A stretch of DNA of 64,000 nt from Zygaena filipendulae (lineage: Eukaryota > Arthropoda > Insecta > Lepidoptera > Zygaenidae), in the NCBI GenBank assembly GCA_907165275.2, contig OU015655.1:3484501-3548500 (forward strand). The letters are read 5' to 3'. The number at the start of each line of letters is the position of its first letter. The stretch's first letter is position 1. Position numbers and translations under genes: made by a program. Below, piece by piece: positions 34,001-44,900 of the stretch. The notes under the pieces were generated by a model. The model searched no databases, was not told where the DNA came from, and was given only the letters and a program-made list of their open reading frames with translations.

Positions 34001-37000
34001 ATACGCCCCTATGTACCAGCGATATTAGACGTTTTAATTGTTTTCTTGATGACAATTTCAGCCAAAATATCTAAGGCATGAATCACTGTTCCTATATAAT
34101 ATGTAGAAATAGTTAGGTATAAGAAGGGATGTGAAATGGTCTTTTGGATGTTTTGCTATCCGATCTTTCAAAAGTATATTTTAACCTGTACAAAACAATG
34201 TAATCAACGACGTAGCCAGTTGTAAAATTTACCTTAAAATATTTGGTGTAGTTCTGCAATCTGTTATCAATTAAGGTGCTCTTGGCGTAGGACAGTATGG
34301 ATGATATCTTCACGTCTGACTCCTCGATCACTTCCTTCAAGAGCTCGATGTCATAGTCAGCCAAGCCAATGTATCGTGCTTTGCCGTCCCTTACAGCCCT
34401 CTCTAAAGTCGGGAGGGTCTCTTTGAGAATTATCGATGTATCCGGAGCGAAGGTCGGGTCGTGGATCTAGTTAAAATTAAAATTATTGCTAAGATTGAGT
34501 GATTGACAGATAAAGAATTAGGACGGTTTTTAACGAAGTGGAGTACTGTAGCATTTGTGAAACATAAATTATCATCTTTTTCTCCGTTTTGTATGTTGAC
34601 ATCTGTTTGCTATATCAATGGATAATTTTGCCTAAAATATTAAAATGAAAAATATTTCGACACCTCGTGACGGTAAAAAGTATACGAAAAGTAGTAACAT
34701 TTTTAAGTGGACGACTTTATCTATATCTATACACGGTGAGTTTTTTTTTCGGGTCAGTATGGGGAAATTCTAAACTATAAGAGATAGAGAAAAACTCTCT
34801 TAGGAACCGTGATCTTTTTTTTTAGATAAAATAAAAATGGTATTTAAAATTTTTAAAAAATCTTAATAGATTTGGAGATAGGTATCGGATTTTTTGAAAA
34901 TATTTTTTAAACGCGAGTTTGACACCTTATATGTATTATATATATAACATGTCGTAAAATCGTTCAGGCGCATTTCGTCCAATCGTCCAATTCGTTAGCT
35001 GCAAATATTTACAGGATTGAAAGTAGGTATATACCGTTGTAACTATGTTTATAAAATAAAAAAGATGAAAAAAAAAATCAAACAAAATAAATCAATCAAA
35101 AAGAAATTAGAAAACAATCTGTGCTCGCCGCTCAATCGCTTACACACACGTCACACATCGCCGCGCGCCTGTATCTTAAGTTCAATGACCTCGATCAAGT
35201 TGATCTATCGCTCGCTAAGTGCGTGGCGCGTGCCTTGTATACGTAAGCTACGTATATTGTATACTTTGTGAATGAATGAATTTATTTTCCCCATATTCTG
35301 AAAAACTACCGAACTTATTATATTATTTTTTCGCTTATCCTGTTTGTTATAATGGATACTTTCAGCCCTGTAAATATTTGCAGTTAATTTTACCACATGT
35401 TAAAATGGGGGGATGGTGGTGGGCCTGAAAAACCTAAGACCTACCTACATCATGTGCAGGGGCGTCTTTCCCATAGGAGCGTTGGGTGCGGTCGCACCCG
35501 GGCGTCATCCAGGCTGGGCGATCAACATCTGAATTAATCTGGTGGTAGATAGTACCTACCTACCTACTTACCTTACCCAACTACAATTTCGCACCCGGGC
35601 GCCGTATCTGATCATGTGAGCAAAGTCGCCGGCAACAGATAGACAACATAATATAAGCTACAGTCTACACTACTATAAAAAACTACCAATAAAAATTTAA
35701 CTAGGAATAACAATAAAAACATAAAGACTGTGTTTACCCTTGCCTGTTTGTGTGACATCACCATTTGTTGAGAAGGTTTTAAATTGGTATGACATTGCGC
35801 GCCTTTGACTCCGCACACTGAGTACTGACCTGTATCAAGTCGACGTACTCCAGACCAAGCAAGTTCAAAGTATTGTCCACACCGGCCGCGGTTTTCTCAG
35901 CTGAGAAATCGAACATTCTCTCCACTTCTTTTTCGTAACGGCCGACTTTGCTGCCGATGTGGTATGACTCCCTTGGGATGCCTTTAAGTGCCTGTAAAGT
36001 TAGATAAAATACTTTTACTATAAATCTGAATGGGAGTTTTATCTGTTTGTTTGTTTGTTACACTTTGTGAACAGAAGTAGGATCAGATCAGGACAAAATA
36101 TACATGCAATACAGGTACAATATAATATATAAGAGTTGTTTTTACACATGAATTAAAAAAAAAAATATAATATGATATCAAATTTTATTTCATGTTTTCG
36201 CAGGTATTAAAAAGTACTCACTTTACCCAGTGTCTTTTCGGAGCTGCCTTGACCATACCATGGTGCGGTTTCAAAATAATTTATACCACAATCCAGACTT
36301 TCCTTTACCAGTTGGATGTTTCTGTCTTCATCATATGTTCTGAATAAAAATTAGAAAGCTATAAAATAATATTGCAAGAATTACTGTCTGTATCTGCTAA
36401 ATAAATACAAAGACAGTACAAACTGTAGAGTAGAGGGTCAATATGTGCATTGGTTAATACACCCAGAAATGGTGGTGGGATTTGATAACTTATTTGAATC
36501 TGCTGAAAACAGACAGATTATACCGGTCAAAAAAAAACATTTTTTTTTGTGCATGGGTTTATACTTAATATACCTATTCTGATTATATAATCACATATTA
36601 TATAAAAAAATGTGATTACAATCAAAATCAAAAATATTTGCTTTGAATTTTGAGTGTTTTGACCATAAATTTTTTATGTACATTATTACATATTATTTGA
36701 TTTTAATTTTCCCATTTTTTGGTATAAAAGCAAATTCAGAACTATTTTTGGTTCCTATTCTTATTTCTAGATATAAAAAAATAAAAATAAACTATGTATA
36801 ACCTGTGCGCAAAAATGCTGTAGACCAGTGTTATGCTTGTTCATGGTAATTGTGTTATCTTTATTTATTGTAACATAGCTGTGCCCCAGGGTTTCGCCTG
36901 AATAAATTTTGGCATTCCCTTGGAAATAACTATGAACCATTAGGTAGGTATCTTAACACAGAAAACAATGTGTGAATATCATCAATCTCAAACTGATCAA

Positions 37001-37615
37001 GCAAATAATTCGGAAGTAACACAATCACAGACAGAACCATCACAAAAACAAAATAATACAAAAGAAATAAAACAATCACATTGTCTCCTATTAGGTCCAG
37101 AATTTGTGCTTTAAGTATAAATAAGAACTGCCATACATCTATTTCAATTCATTGTAAGCATATTTAGGTAGGTAGGTATACAAAAAAAATTAATACAAGG
37201 AAGTGAAAATACTTGGTCAACGCATATTTTATTGAATTAATGATATTGCTCAAAGCACTATTAGCACAAAGGAATAATTTATAATTTGGCATGATTTATT
37301 TACTAATGCAATATAGGTACTACTTACATATATGGAATAGTTTAGATAACTGATAAAATATAAATTGAAATTATCTTTTGCCAAAATATTCTTTTAATCT
37401 ATAGGTAAGGAATTATGTAAAATACATTTACAAGTTTTTTTGCATTCTACTTAACATTTAAACAAATATTTAAAAATCACAGAAGGTAAGTTTTGTTTAG
37501 TTTTTATAAAAAAATAATAATGAAATAATCACCCGTAAATATTGCTTAAGGTCGCACCTCCGAAGCTAACATGGGAAACTTTTAATCCGGTGCCACCAAG
37601 TATGTTGTATTTCAT
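31070..37615 (-). CDS. Aldo-keto reductase, L-galactose/D-threo-aldose dehydrogenase-like
   Basis: Seven exons join in phase: 37615-37533, 36339-36222, 35991-35830, 34466-34233, 32734-32603, 32029-31857 and 31163-31070, giving 331 residues, the usual family length. All introns are GT-AG. The (beta/alpha)8 fold signatures are present: MKYNILGGTGLKVSHVSFG at the start, APWYGQG with the proton-donor Tyr56, GSKVGRY with Lys82, LIQIHD with His123, and SYAKSTLIDN later. The position that is Asp in nearly all AKRs (NYFDTAPWYG) is Glu here (E51). The enzyme is predicted to be a cytosolic NAD(P)-dependent oxidoreductase acting on sugars or related carbonyls; the substrate is unknown. The ATG at 37615 is in good context (TTAAAATG) at the natural family N-terminus. 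Introns hold MITEs and Helitrons. The closest familiar insect group is the L-galactose dehydrogenase-like cluster. Confidence 0.93.
32110..32430. repeat. Dispersed GACGTCAC-rich repeat, uninterrupted copy
   Basis: Collinear with 12130-12780 minus its SINE. Sits in intron 5 of the reductase gene. GACGTCACGAAACTTA and the C-rich CACTTGACGTGTGACTTACT end are the clearest blocks. Confidence 0.65.
32536..32565. repeat. 13-bp perfect hairpin
   Basis: CTGACTCCAAGAC and GTCTTGGAGTCAG separated by AGAC, about 40 bases beyond the exon at 32603 inside a reductase intron. Function unknown. Confidence 0.7.
32847..33030 (-). mobile_element. Minus-strand LEP1-like Helitron
   Basis: CTAGCTTTCGCCCGCGATTT with CGGAGTTCCCGCGGGAATTC, then TTTCGGAGTCCATCGCGGAC. 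Same type as 17898-18180. Another Helitron remnant lies at 31340-31512 (plus), ending GTGAAGCCGCGGGGTC. Confidence 0.65.
33461..33937. mobile_element. Palindromic foldback MITE with a second full copy nested inside it
   Basis: The outer element spans 33461-33583 and 33821-33937. A complete 237-bp copy (33584-33820) sits inside it, flanked by TTA at 33581-33583 and 33821-33823. Removing the insert and one TTA restores the sequence of the other copies. This fixes the element boundaries and the 3-bp TTA target duplication. Confidence 0.92.
33938..34112. other. Reductase intron sequence, nothing assignable
   Basis: AT-rich intron between the nested MITE and the exon at 34233. Introns 34470-35825, 35995-36220 and 36345-37530 likewise hold AT-rich DNA, with a small dispersed repeat near 35455-35625 (GCACCCGGGCG repeated twice). 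Confidence 0.4.
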
Positions 37616-37702
37616 TTTTAACTCTCCCAATTGTATTTGATTAATCAGAACAAGGCACGTGCGTTTCTCTCGTCTGGAAGACTGCGACCTGCGACCACAG
37701 GG

Positions 37703-37836
37703 CACAGACGAATAAGAGACTAACAAAATTATTACTGATATATTTTCATAATGTACCTACTTAACGATCAGTTGTTCAGTTCAGTAAACAAAGTTCAGCA
37801 GATAAGCTAAGTTTTTGACCACAAATTAACTAGACT
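37703..37836 (-). promoter_or_regulatory. Reductase upstream region with shared modules
   Basis: On the minus strand the 18-mer AGTCTAGTTAATTTGTGG (37836-37819) is followed about 100 bases later by TCTCTTATTCGTCTGTG (37719-37703), 88 bases before the ATG. Both are exact matches to sequences upstream of IWS1, but in the opposite order. Promoter role is inferred. Confidence 0.45.
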
Positions 37837-38339
37837 TTTATCATGTCAAAAGACACAAACTAAAGTGACTAGTTAGGTTTAGTTCAGTTAGGCTTCAGTT
37901 AGGTTTCATTAGTTTGTCGATTGTCAATTGGACGCAGATAAGCAATAACATGTTAACCCACAAAACGAAGTTATTGATTCAAGGATTCAGAAAGATTTAT
38001 TGAGAGTTTGAGAATGTTTTTTAATTATGTGTTTACCTTATTACATTACTTAAATATGTAACTAAATATTAACTAAATATTGAACATTAAAATGTTGAAA
38101 AAAAATGGCGCTAAAATTTTAATTTACCCAAAATTTCTCCAGTGTGGGTTAACACACTATTGCTTATCTATGTCCAATTAATATACGACGCAACACGACA
38201 CGCACGCGTTGTCGCAGTTAGTAGGTATCTAACATTACCACGTTAGACATTAACATCAACGTTAACGTTAACGCAGGTGGAGCAGTAGCATTATTATTAT
38301 TGTTCCCCAAGATATAACATGTTAGGTATACTAGATACC

Positions 38340-38420
38340 TACCTCTCGATAGCTAGTTTTTAACCGACTTCCCAAAAAGGAGGAGGTTCTCAATTCGACG
38401 CGTATGTTTTTTGGAAACTA
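38340..38420. repeat. Common insect repeat fragment (TTAACCGACTTCCCAAAAAG)
   Basis: TTAACCGACTTCCCAAAAAG followed by GAGGAGGTTCTCAATTCGAC is a well-known high-copy insect interspersed sequence. A related TTAACCGACTTCAAAAAAG lies at 58100. No gene between 37840 and 38520. Confidence 0.6.
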
Positions 38421-38524
38421 AAATGGCTACTGGATTTGGTACGGTCTACTTACCTATTTCACGTCGTAATACCCGACGTGTTGGTAGAACCTAGAGCGCT
38501 GGTTGTTGACTTTGTTGTTTGTTT

Positions 38525-38798
38525 GACGACCCGATTGGCGCAATGGTCACCATGCCTGCCCGCTAATCAAGAGGTTCCGGGTTCGATTCCCGGTGGGGGT
38601 GGACTTTGTGTGATGAACACAGGGTTCCATTTTCCAGTCTGGGTGTGTATATATATATCTATAGTATAATATATATGTAATAATATGTGTAGTATATACC
38701 ACGTTTGCTTGGTTTCCACGACACAAGCTGATAATAGCTTACTGTGGGATCAAGTAGATCTGTGTGTTGTGATGTGGATTATTATTATTATTATTATT
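38525..38798 (+). mobile_element. tRNA-derived SINE with (ATT)n tail, copy 3
   Basis: GACGACCCGATTGGCGCAAT head, GGGTTCGATTCCCGG box B, (ATT)n tail. The open frames in it are shared with the other copies and are not genes. Confidence 0.9.
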
Positions 38799-38989
38799 GA
38801 CTGCTACCTGGTTCTTCTGCGAACAATCTGATTGCGAACAGTAGTTGTATGGTAGGTAGTCAATGATATTATAAGTAGGTAAGTATTAAATGATAGTGGT
38901 ATTTTTTGACGATTTTAGTATCGTTGATTACGATTTTAGATCGTTGATTTTTTGACGATTTTAATATATTTACTCTGAGATATTTATTA

Positions 38990-39891
38990 TAAACTAGCTG
39001 TCCCCAGCGGATAGTATAGGTAGGTGCATATTTATATTTATATTATATTCTGTGCCCGCGATTTCACCCGCGATAGTTTCGGAGTTCCCGTGGGAATAAA
39101 CTATAGGTACGTTTATACGTATATGTAGGTATACCTTCCTCTTGAATCACTCTATGTATTAAAAAACCGCATCAAAATCCGTTGCGTGGTCTTAAAGATC
39201 TAAGCATACATAGGGACTGACAGACACCGGGAAACGCCTTTGTTTTATACAATGTAGGTACTTTGTGACGTGAATGTGAGTTTATGTTTGATATACGGTT
39301 TCACCTCTTCACTACTCAACTGAATGTGAAATTTTGCATATCATTGTCAGGTATACAGGAAAGAACATAATATGGTACTTTTTATCCCGAACTCTCAGAC
39401 GAAATAAAAAGTCTTTTTAGACTAAAAACTAAAAACTAAAAAGACTTTTTATTTCGTCTGAGCCCGAACTCTGAAATTATTGCCGGTGAAACCATAGGAA
39501 ACAGTAGGTAATAAAATAAATGCACATCTACATACTTATAATAAAAGAGTAGAATCCACGATTCTGTACCTGTACATTGAATATTTTTAACAAAAATTGA
39601 CAGTGGGCGATAAAAGAAGAGTAGGTACCTACCTAACCGTAGACGGAGTTTTCATTCTCCATCTACGTACCTAACCAACCACAAAAAAAAGTTTTCTTTC
39701 AAATTTCTTTTCTGTCTGTCTGTTCGCGATAATCTCCGAATTTACTGAACGGATTGTCATGCGGTTTTCACAGGCAGTATACTTAGCCTGGAGTTACATA
39801 TAGGCTTTGTTTCATTGAATTCGGATGTCGGGAAAAAAGCTGTTATATACAAACGTTTCACGTGGGTAAAACAGCGGGGCACAGCTAGTTT
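38990..39891 (+). mobile_element. Cluster of three Helitron copies, one with a hairpin insertion
   Basis: Fragments at about 38990-39260 and 39300-39510, and a nearly complete GAATCC(A)CGATTCTG-subfamily copy at 39530-39890 ending GGGCACAGCTAG|T. The middle copy is interrupted by the palindrome at 39394-39462. The last copy carries an internal duplicated insertion near 39625-39675. Confidence 0.7.
39394..39462. repeat. Perfect 27-bp-arm hairpin inside a Helitron
   Basis: Arms 39394-39420 and 39436-39462 are perfect reverse complements (starting CTCAGACGAAATAAAAAGTC), with a 15-base loop. The host sequence CCCGAACTCT is present on both sides (39386-39395 and 39463-39472), as if duplicated at insertion. 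Confidence 0.85.
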
Positions 39892-40224
39892 AAAAATAAC
39901 GCGTGAAGTAGTGAGTTATTATTTTCTATTTAAAATGACAAAATCAAACTTCTTTTCAGTTAGGTATGAGCTCAGAAAAATAACAGTTATTCTTCTGTGG
40001 GTATGAGTTGGCGTCTCAGAAGAGAGGTTGGCGTCTAAATTGTAATTATTTTTCGTATTGTTTACTTCGATGTAGGTACCTACTACAAAGAGAATATAAT
40101 CACTGCGGATGTACTTCTCTTCTCCAGTCAACAAATGTCATCTATTGGCTTCAATTTATAATTTTATTATTTAAAATTTACAAGTTTTTAGTTAACTAGT
40201 CCAAAAACTGGTGATATTATAATA

Positions 40225-40602
40225 ATGGCATTCAAAATAACACAAATGCTTCTCAGAGGACTGTCGTTCAGTATGATGATAATGTGTCTGTTTTACAATT
40301 CTGAATATCAAGACCTGACTTCGATAGAAAACTTCGTTATGTTGGGAGTGTACAGTAGTTACACAATTTTGACTCTGGGCCTTCTACTCGAAGCGGGATT
40401 GCAGATTGACTCTGACATTTTTGTAGAAGCCTCTTTCTTGATTGTTGCCATCACTCTAAACAGCGTTTGTGCGGTGCTATCCATCCGTGAATATTACGTG
40501 ACAACAAACCTGTATCGAAGAGAATCAATTCAAAAGGGTTTGTTGTCAATTTTCTCTGTAATGTTTTATGTTATCGATATAGTGACCCTTTTTTGTACAT
40601 GA
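40225..40602 (+). CDS. Intronless four-helix membrane protein (unknown family)
   Basis: A 125-codon frame with ATG in good context (AATAATGGC) encodes four strongly hydrophobic stretches at about residues 8-24, 36-58, 66-87 and 103-123, separated by short polar loops. The topology is MARVEL- or tetraspan-like. The family is not recognised, and no cysteine pattern or catalytic motif is visible. An AATAAA lies at 40762-40767, about 160 bases after the stop. Weak matches to the shared promoter modules lie upstream (40089-40108 and 40191-40200). The hydrophobic periodicity and polyadenylation site favour a real gene. Conservation in related genomes would settle it. Confidence 0.6.
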   Translation: MAFKITQMLLRGLSFSMMIMCLFYNSEYQDLTSIENFVMLGVYSSYTILTLGLLLEAGLQIDSDIFVEASFLIVAITLNSVCAVLSIREYYVTTNLYRRESIQKGLLSIFSVMFYVIDIVTLFCT

Positions 40603-41608
40603 TACATTATGGTAAGTTAATATTATTAAAATTCAAACACTGCAATATACCTATCCATAATTATGCTAGTTGATGTTTTCTATTTATTGACTTTCAGTCT
40701 TTTGTGGTAGGTACTGTGATAAAAGAAATATTACCAGTGGTAGCACGTTACGCAAGACAGAAATAAATGTCCGAAAATAGCCATCTAGACAGGGGAAGCG
40801 CGTAATGAGAAAGTAACCCTCAGTAATATGGCGTCGACCTCCTGTATATTTTACTATATTGTTCATAATAAGTACCTGCCTTTCCTACGACATGTCTGAG
40901 ATCATGTATTGATAATATCTCTTAATAGTGTGAGTGCAGCGACAGTATTGCGCACTAGTGATGAATAGACGGACTTATGTTTATTTTTCAGTGGTTCATT
41001 AAATTAGAAAATAATTAACGCATAAAAATAGTTTACTAGTTTATTCACAAAATTCTAAACAAAAATGTGTAATTCTTACAGTAGGTAGGTACACAATTGC
41101 TTTGCTAAAACTGTTTAACAAAACTTTTTGTTAGACCTGATTGTCGGATTATAAAATAAAAATGTTTGATACGAATCTAATATGGTTGTATATAAAAGCT
41201 GGAGCAGTTCTCCACTGGATACATAGAATCCAGCCACTTTCCGGTGTAGTCAAAAGATTGGGTCAGTAGACAAAATATGTCAAATATAATAATACACTAT
41301 GTTAGGTTACACGAGGGACATATTATAATTAAATGCTTACATGTTACTAATAAAAAATATACATTAAAAACACTGATAAATCACAGAGACAACCTTAAGA
41401 CTCGGGTTTACGTGGGTGAATGACTTTTACGTACGATCCGGCGTTGCAACGGTTTTTATGAGATGCTGTAGGATCTAAACGTCCATATAATGTGTGGATT
41501 GTATATTAGGTTCTACACTCCATGGCTAATCGTGTCGCGTCTATCGGTGATATTAAAAGGAGGGCGGGCGGTACATTCACCTTTAGGCAGGGACGTATTT
41601 TGAAAATT

Positions 41609-41760
41609 GGCGCCCCGGGCCAATAAGTTTCGCTTAAATAAAAAAAAATAACAAAATTTAAATGATTTTCATAACGTAAAAAAAAGTTGGTTGAATGGCG
41701 TCAAAACCAAAACAAAATGCAATCGGCCAGGGGCGGCTGGCGGATTGGCGCCCCGGGCCA
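41609..41760. repeat. Short direct repeat of TTGGCGCCCCGGGCCA
   Basis: TTGGCGCCCCGGGCCA occurs at about 41608-41624 and again at about 41745-41760, in otherwise AT-rich sequence downstream of IWS1. Part of a dispersed repeat. No gene between 40870 and 41985. Confidence 0.5.
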
Positions 41761-41988
41761 TGACCCTAGGGTAAATAAATACGACCCGACTTTTAGGTGT
41801 GATCAGTTCACGCGGTAGGTCCGTTTCTGGCGCGCTCAGTTTAATTACCTTTATATTCTTTTAAGATACGACGAGAATCGAACGTCACTCGTTTAACCTA
41901 ACACCCTGTACACCCTGGCCTCGCACGCGGTCACACCTCACATTTACAATTGGATCAGTAGCTTAAGCTAATAACGGCATGGGCACCA

Positions 41989-44900
41989 TCACAGCGCCAT
42001 CTTGCGGCCCTCGATGGATATCTGCACGGCGCGCCGAGACCCGCTGCGCAGGCGTTTCTGATCGATGAACCGCTTCATCTGCTTTTCGTAGCGGGTCATC
42101 TTTTTCTTGCTCACCTGCGAGAAAATACACAGTACGTATGAGTTGTGGTGGACTGCAACAGTAGTCGAGTAAGGTCTAAAAGGGTCCGCTCAATATATCT
42201 TAGTCAAAATTTTGTAAGGGAGTCTCGAAATTCAGTCGAGTGGAACCGCAGGGAACAGCTAGTTTGTTAGTATTTCACACTAAAACGGCTGGACGAGTTT
42301 GGATGAAACTAAGCACAGTTAATGAAATTTAGCACACAAATACTAAATGGGAAACATTAAATACTTCATTTATGAATTCCGCTTGCCATTTTATATACTA
42401 ATTAATTTGCTATATTGACTTTGACAAGGTTTTCACAGAAAATTAACACAATATTATAAAGACATTTCTGATGTGAGAATTCGAGCGGGCGGCACTGGCT
42501 GGTTGAACAAATAATAAAAAAAAACCGAGGAGGCGCTCACCCTTGACATGTCTACGTCGCTGGTGCTCTTGGGGCGCACCACGTAGTCCTTGTTGGAGGG
42601 GAGCGGCACGCGCGCGCGCGGCACCCAGCCCGGCTCGCCTGGGCGCGCCGCCCGCTCCCCGCCGTCGCCCCCGCCGCCGGGGTCGCCGCGCGAGCGCTTC
42701 GCGGGCGGCGGGGACGCGGCGCGGGTGCGGCCCCCCGCCATCGCCTCGTCCCGCGCCTGCCGCTCCTCGCGCGTCATCGCCTTGAAGTCCGTCGACAGGT
42801 TGAATATAGGGCGCGCCCACTCGGATATGAGCCGGCCGGCGCGCTCGCGGTTTGCCTTCGTTTCCTTCGGGTGCTTGTACAGGTACATCACCGCCTTGCC
42901 GATGCCAGACTGCTTCAGTAGCGATTTGTCGATCGGCGGGAACTGCGTACGCGACACGTGCGTTATTAGTACGGATCCGTACCTGGGACTAGTGATCGAT
43001 GTGTGTACCCTTTTGTTACAAGCTAATAGTTACCTACCATCGCACATTGAGCGAGTGGTACCACGAAAAAGCGCTAACTACGCAAAGAGTACTATGTATT
43101 TGAAACAAACTTGTAGGTACTACACTCACCGATCATCCAAAGTGATCCAAAAAATGTCACTCAAGTATATCAGACTGTTTAACTAATAACAAGGTCGAGT
43201 ATGTCGCCCATGGTCTTACTCCGTAGTCCTTAGGCCTCTTTATAAGTAGAAAAATACCTGTATCAGGAGACCTCGCTCTTCCATAATAGTACGGACCGCC
43301 AAGAGGGGATTTGTGGATTAGCTAAAGCGCGTCAGATGAACATAAGGGGGGTACCTTGCACCATGTTGAGTACCTCCACCAAATATAGGCCCTCTACACT
43401 GGTGGGTGCGTCTAGAATAACCGATCAGATTAGTAAAAAAAAATTGATAACTCGAAATACTCGAGCGCGTCAGATTAAGATATGGTGGGTTAATTACATA
43501 GTGAGAAGTATGTATATGAATAATCTGACCATTTGAACGTGACGTAAGGGAGTTAGAGGATCACAAACTTGCAAAAAAAAAACGCAACTTCGACATTCTC
43601 GAGCGCAGTTGATTTATTTTTTATTTTAAAGTAAATAACTCAAGGATAGCGGGAAAAATATAATCTGCCGATTTTCATAAGCCGAAGAAACAAAAATCGT
43701 CTTCGAATCGAACGAGCAGCTGCAGTGAAACATGTACCTATTCATATCTCTGTCTTTCTTTCTCTTTTACTTTTTCTCTATGTCTCACTCTCTCGCACCG
43801 TCCTCACACTACTTTCCGTCGCCATAATGTCATCACAGTATATCACGGCGCTAAACGTGTCAAATTATAACTTTTTTTGGTCGGTTAAAATACATATTAA
43901 AATAAGTTAAGGTAAGAATTACATCAAACTATAGGTTCACCTATAACCTTTCACTTTAATGTAATTATATATATTTTATAATAAAGCTCATCACAAAACA
44001 ACGCGTTCATGTTATTATATGTAAAACGCTCTGGCTTGTTTGTGCTTTAAAGTTAGTTTTGTGAATAATATTTTGTGAGCTTTTACATATTTCATAGAAA
44101 TATAAAGTGTGTTTTTTGTGAACAAGAAATAGCTCATAAAGTTATTAAACTTACACGTCAGAAAGAAAAAAAAATCTTAAAAATAAATCATAATTTTTGT
44201 TTCTAGCAGTCAGATTAATAATACCCCTCAAAATTATTGTCAGATTTTAAGCCAACATAACTTGGAGTGCAAGCTGAACCTTCTGTAAAATAATCTGACA
44301 CGCTCGAGTATTTCAAAATTGAGATTTTATTTTGCATTTTCAAAAATTCGCTACTACCTTGCGTCACCTCCAAATTGGCAGATTTTCGAAGGGGTGCATT
44401 TTTAGGGCTCACTTAACATCCCCTTTGAATATCTGACGCGCTCGAGTAAATGTTTTTTTTTTTAATTTTCTCCACTTCCGGATGGCCACCCCCACCACGC
44501 AAATCGGCAGATGAATATATTTTCGATATCAGAGACACCTTGGAGTATCTAAACTACAATATCTGACGCGCTCGAGTATTTCCATTTTAATATTTTTTTT
44601 TACATTTTTGAAAGCCTGTAGAAGCTAAACCCACCGGTGAATGAAAAAATATCATATGACCTTATTTTGTTTATATCTCCTAATCTTCAAAACCCAATAG
44701 GTCTCAACGACGCTCGAGTCGCTCCCGAATTAGCATCGGTATCTCCCGTACTATAACTAATATTTATCAGCCCCCTAAGCCGAATTGACATTCTACAATC
44801 GTGAACGCATAGAAAATTAGGTACGGAATCATCAGGTCAGTTTTGATTGGACGATTTTACGTTACCAAGTAACAAAACGATTCGTTACATAGTTTTCTAC

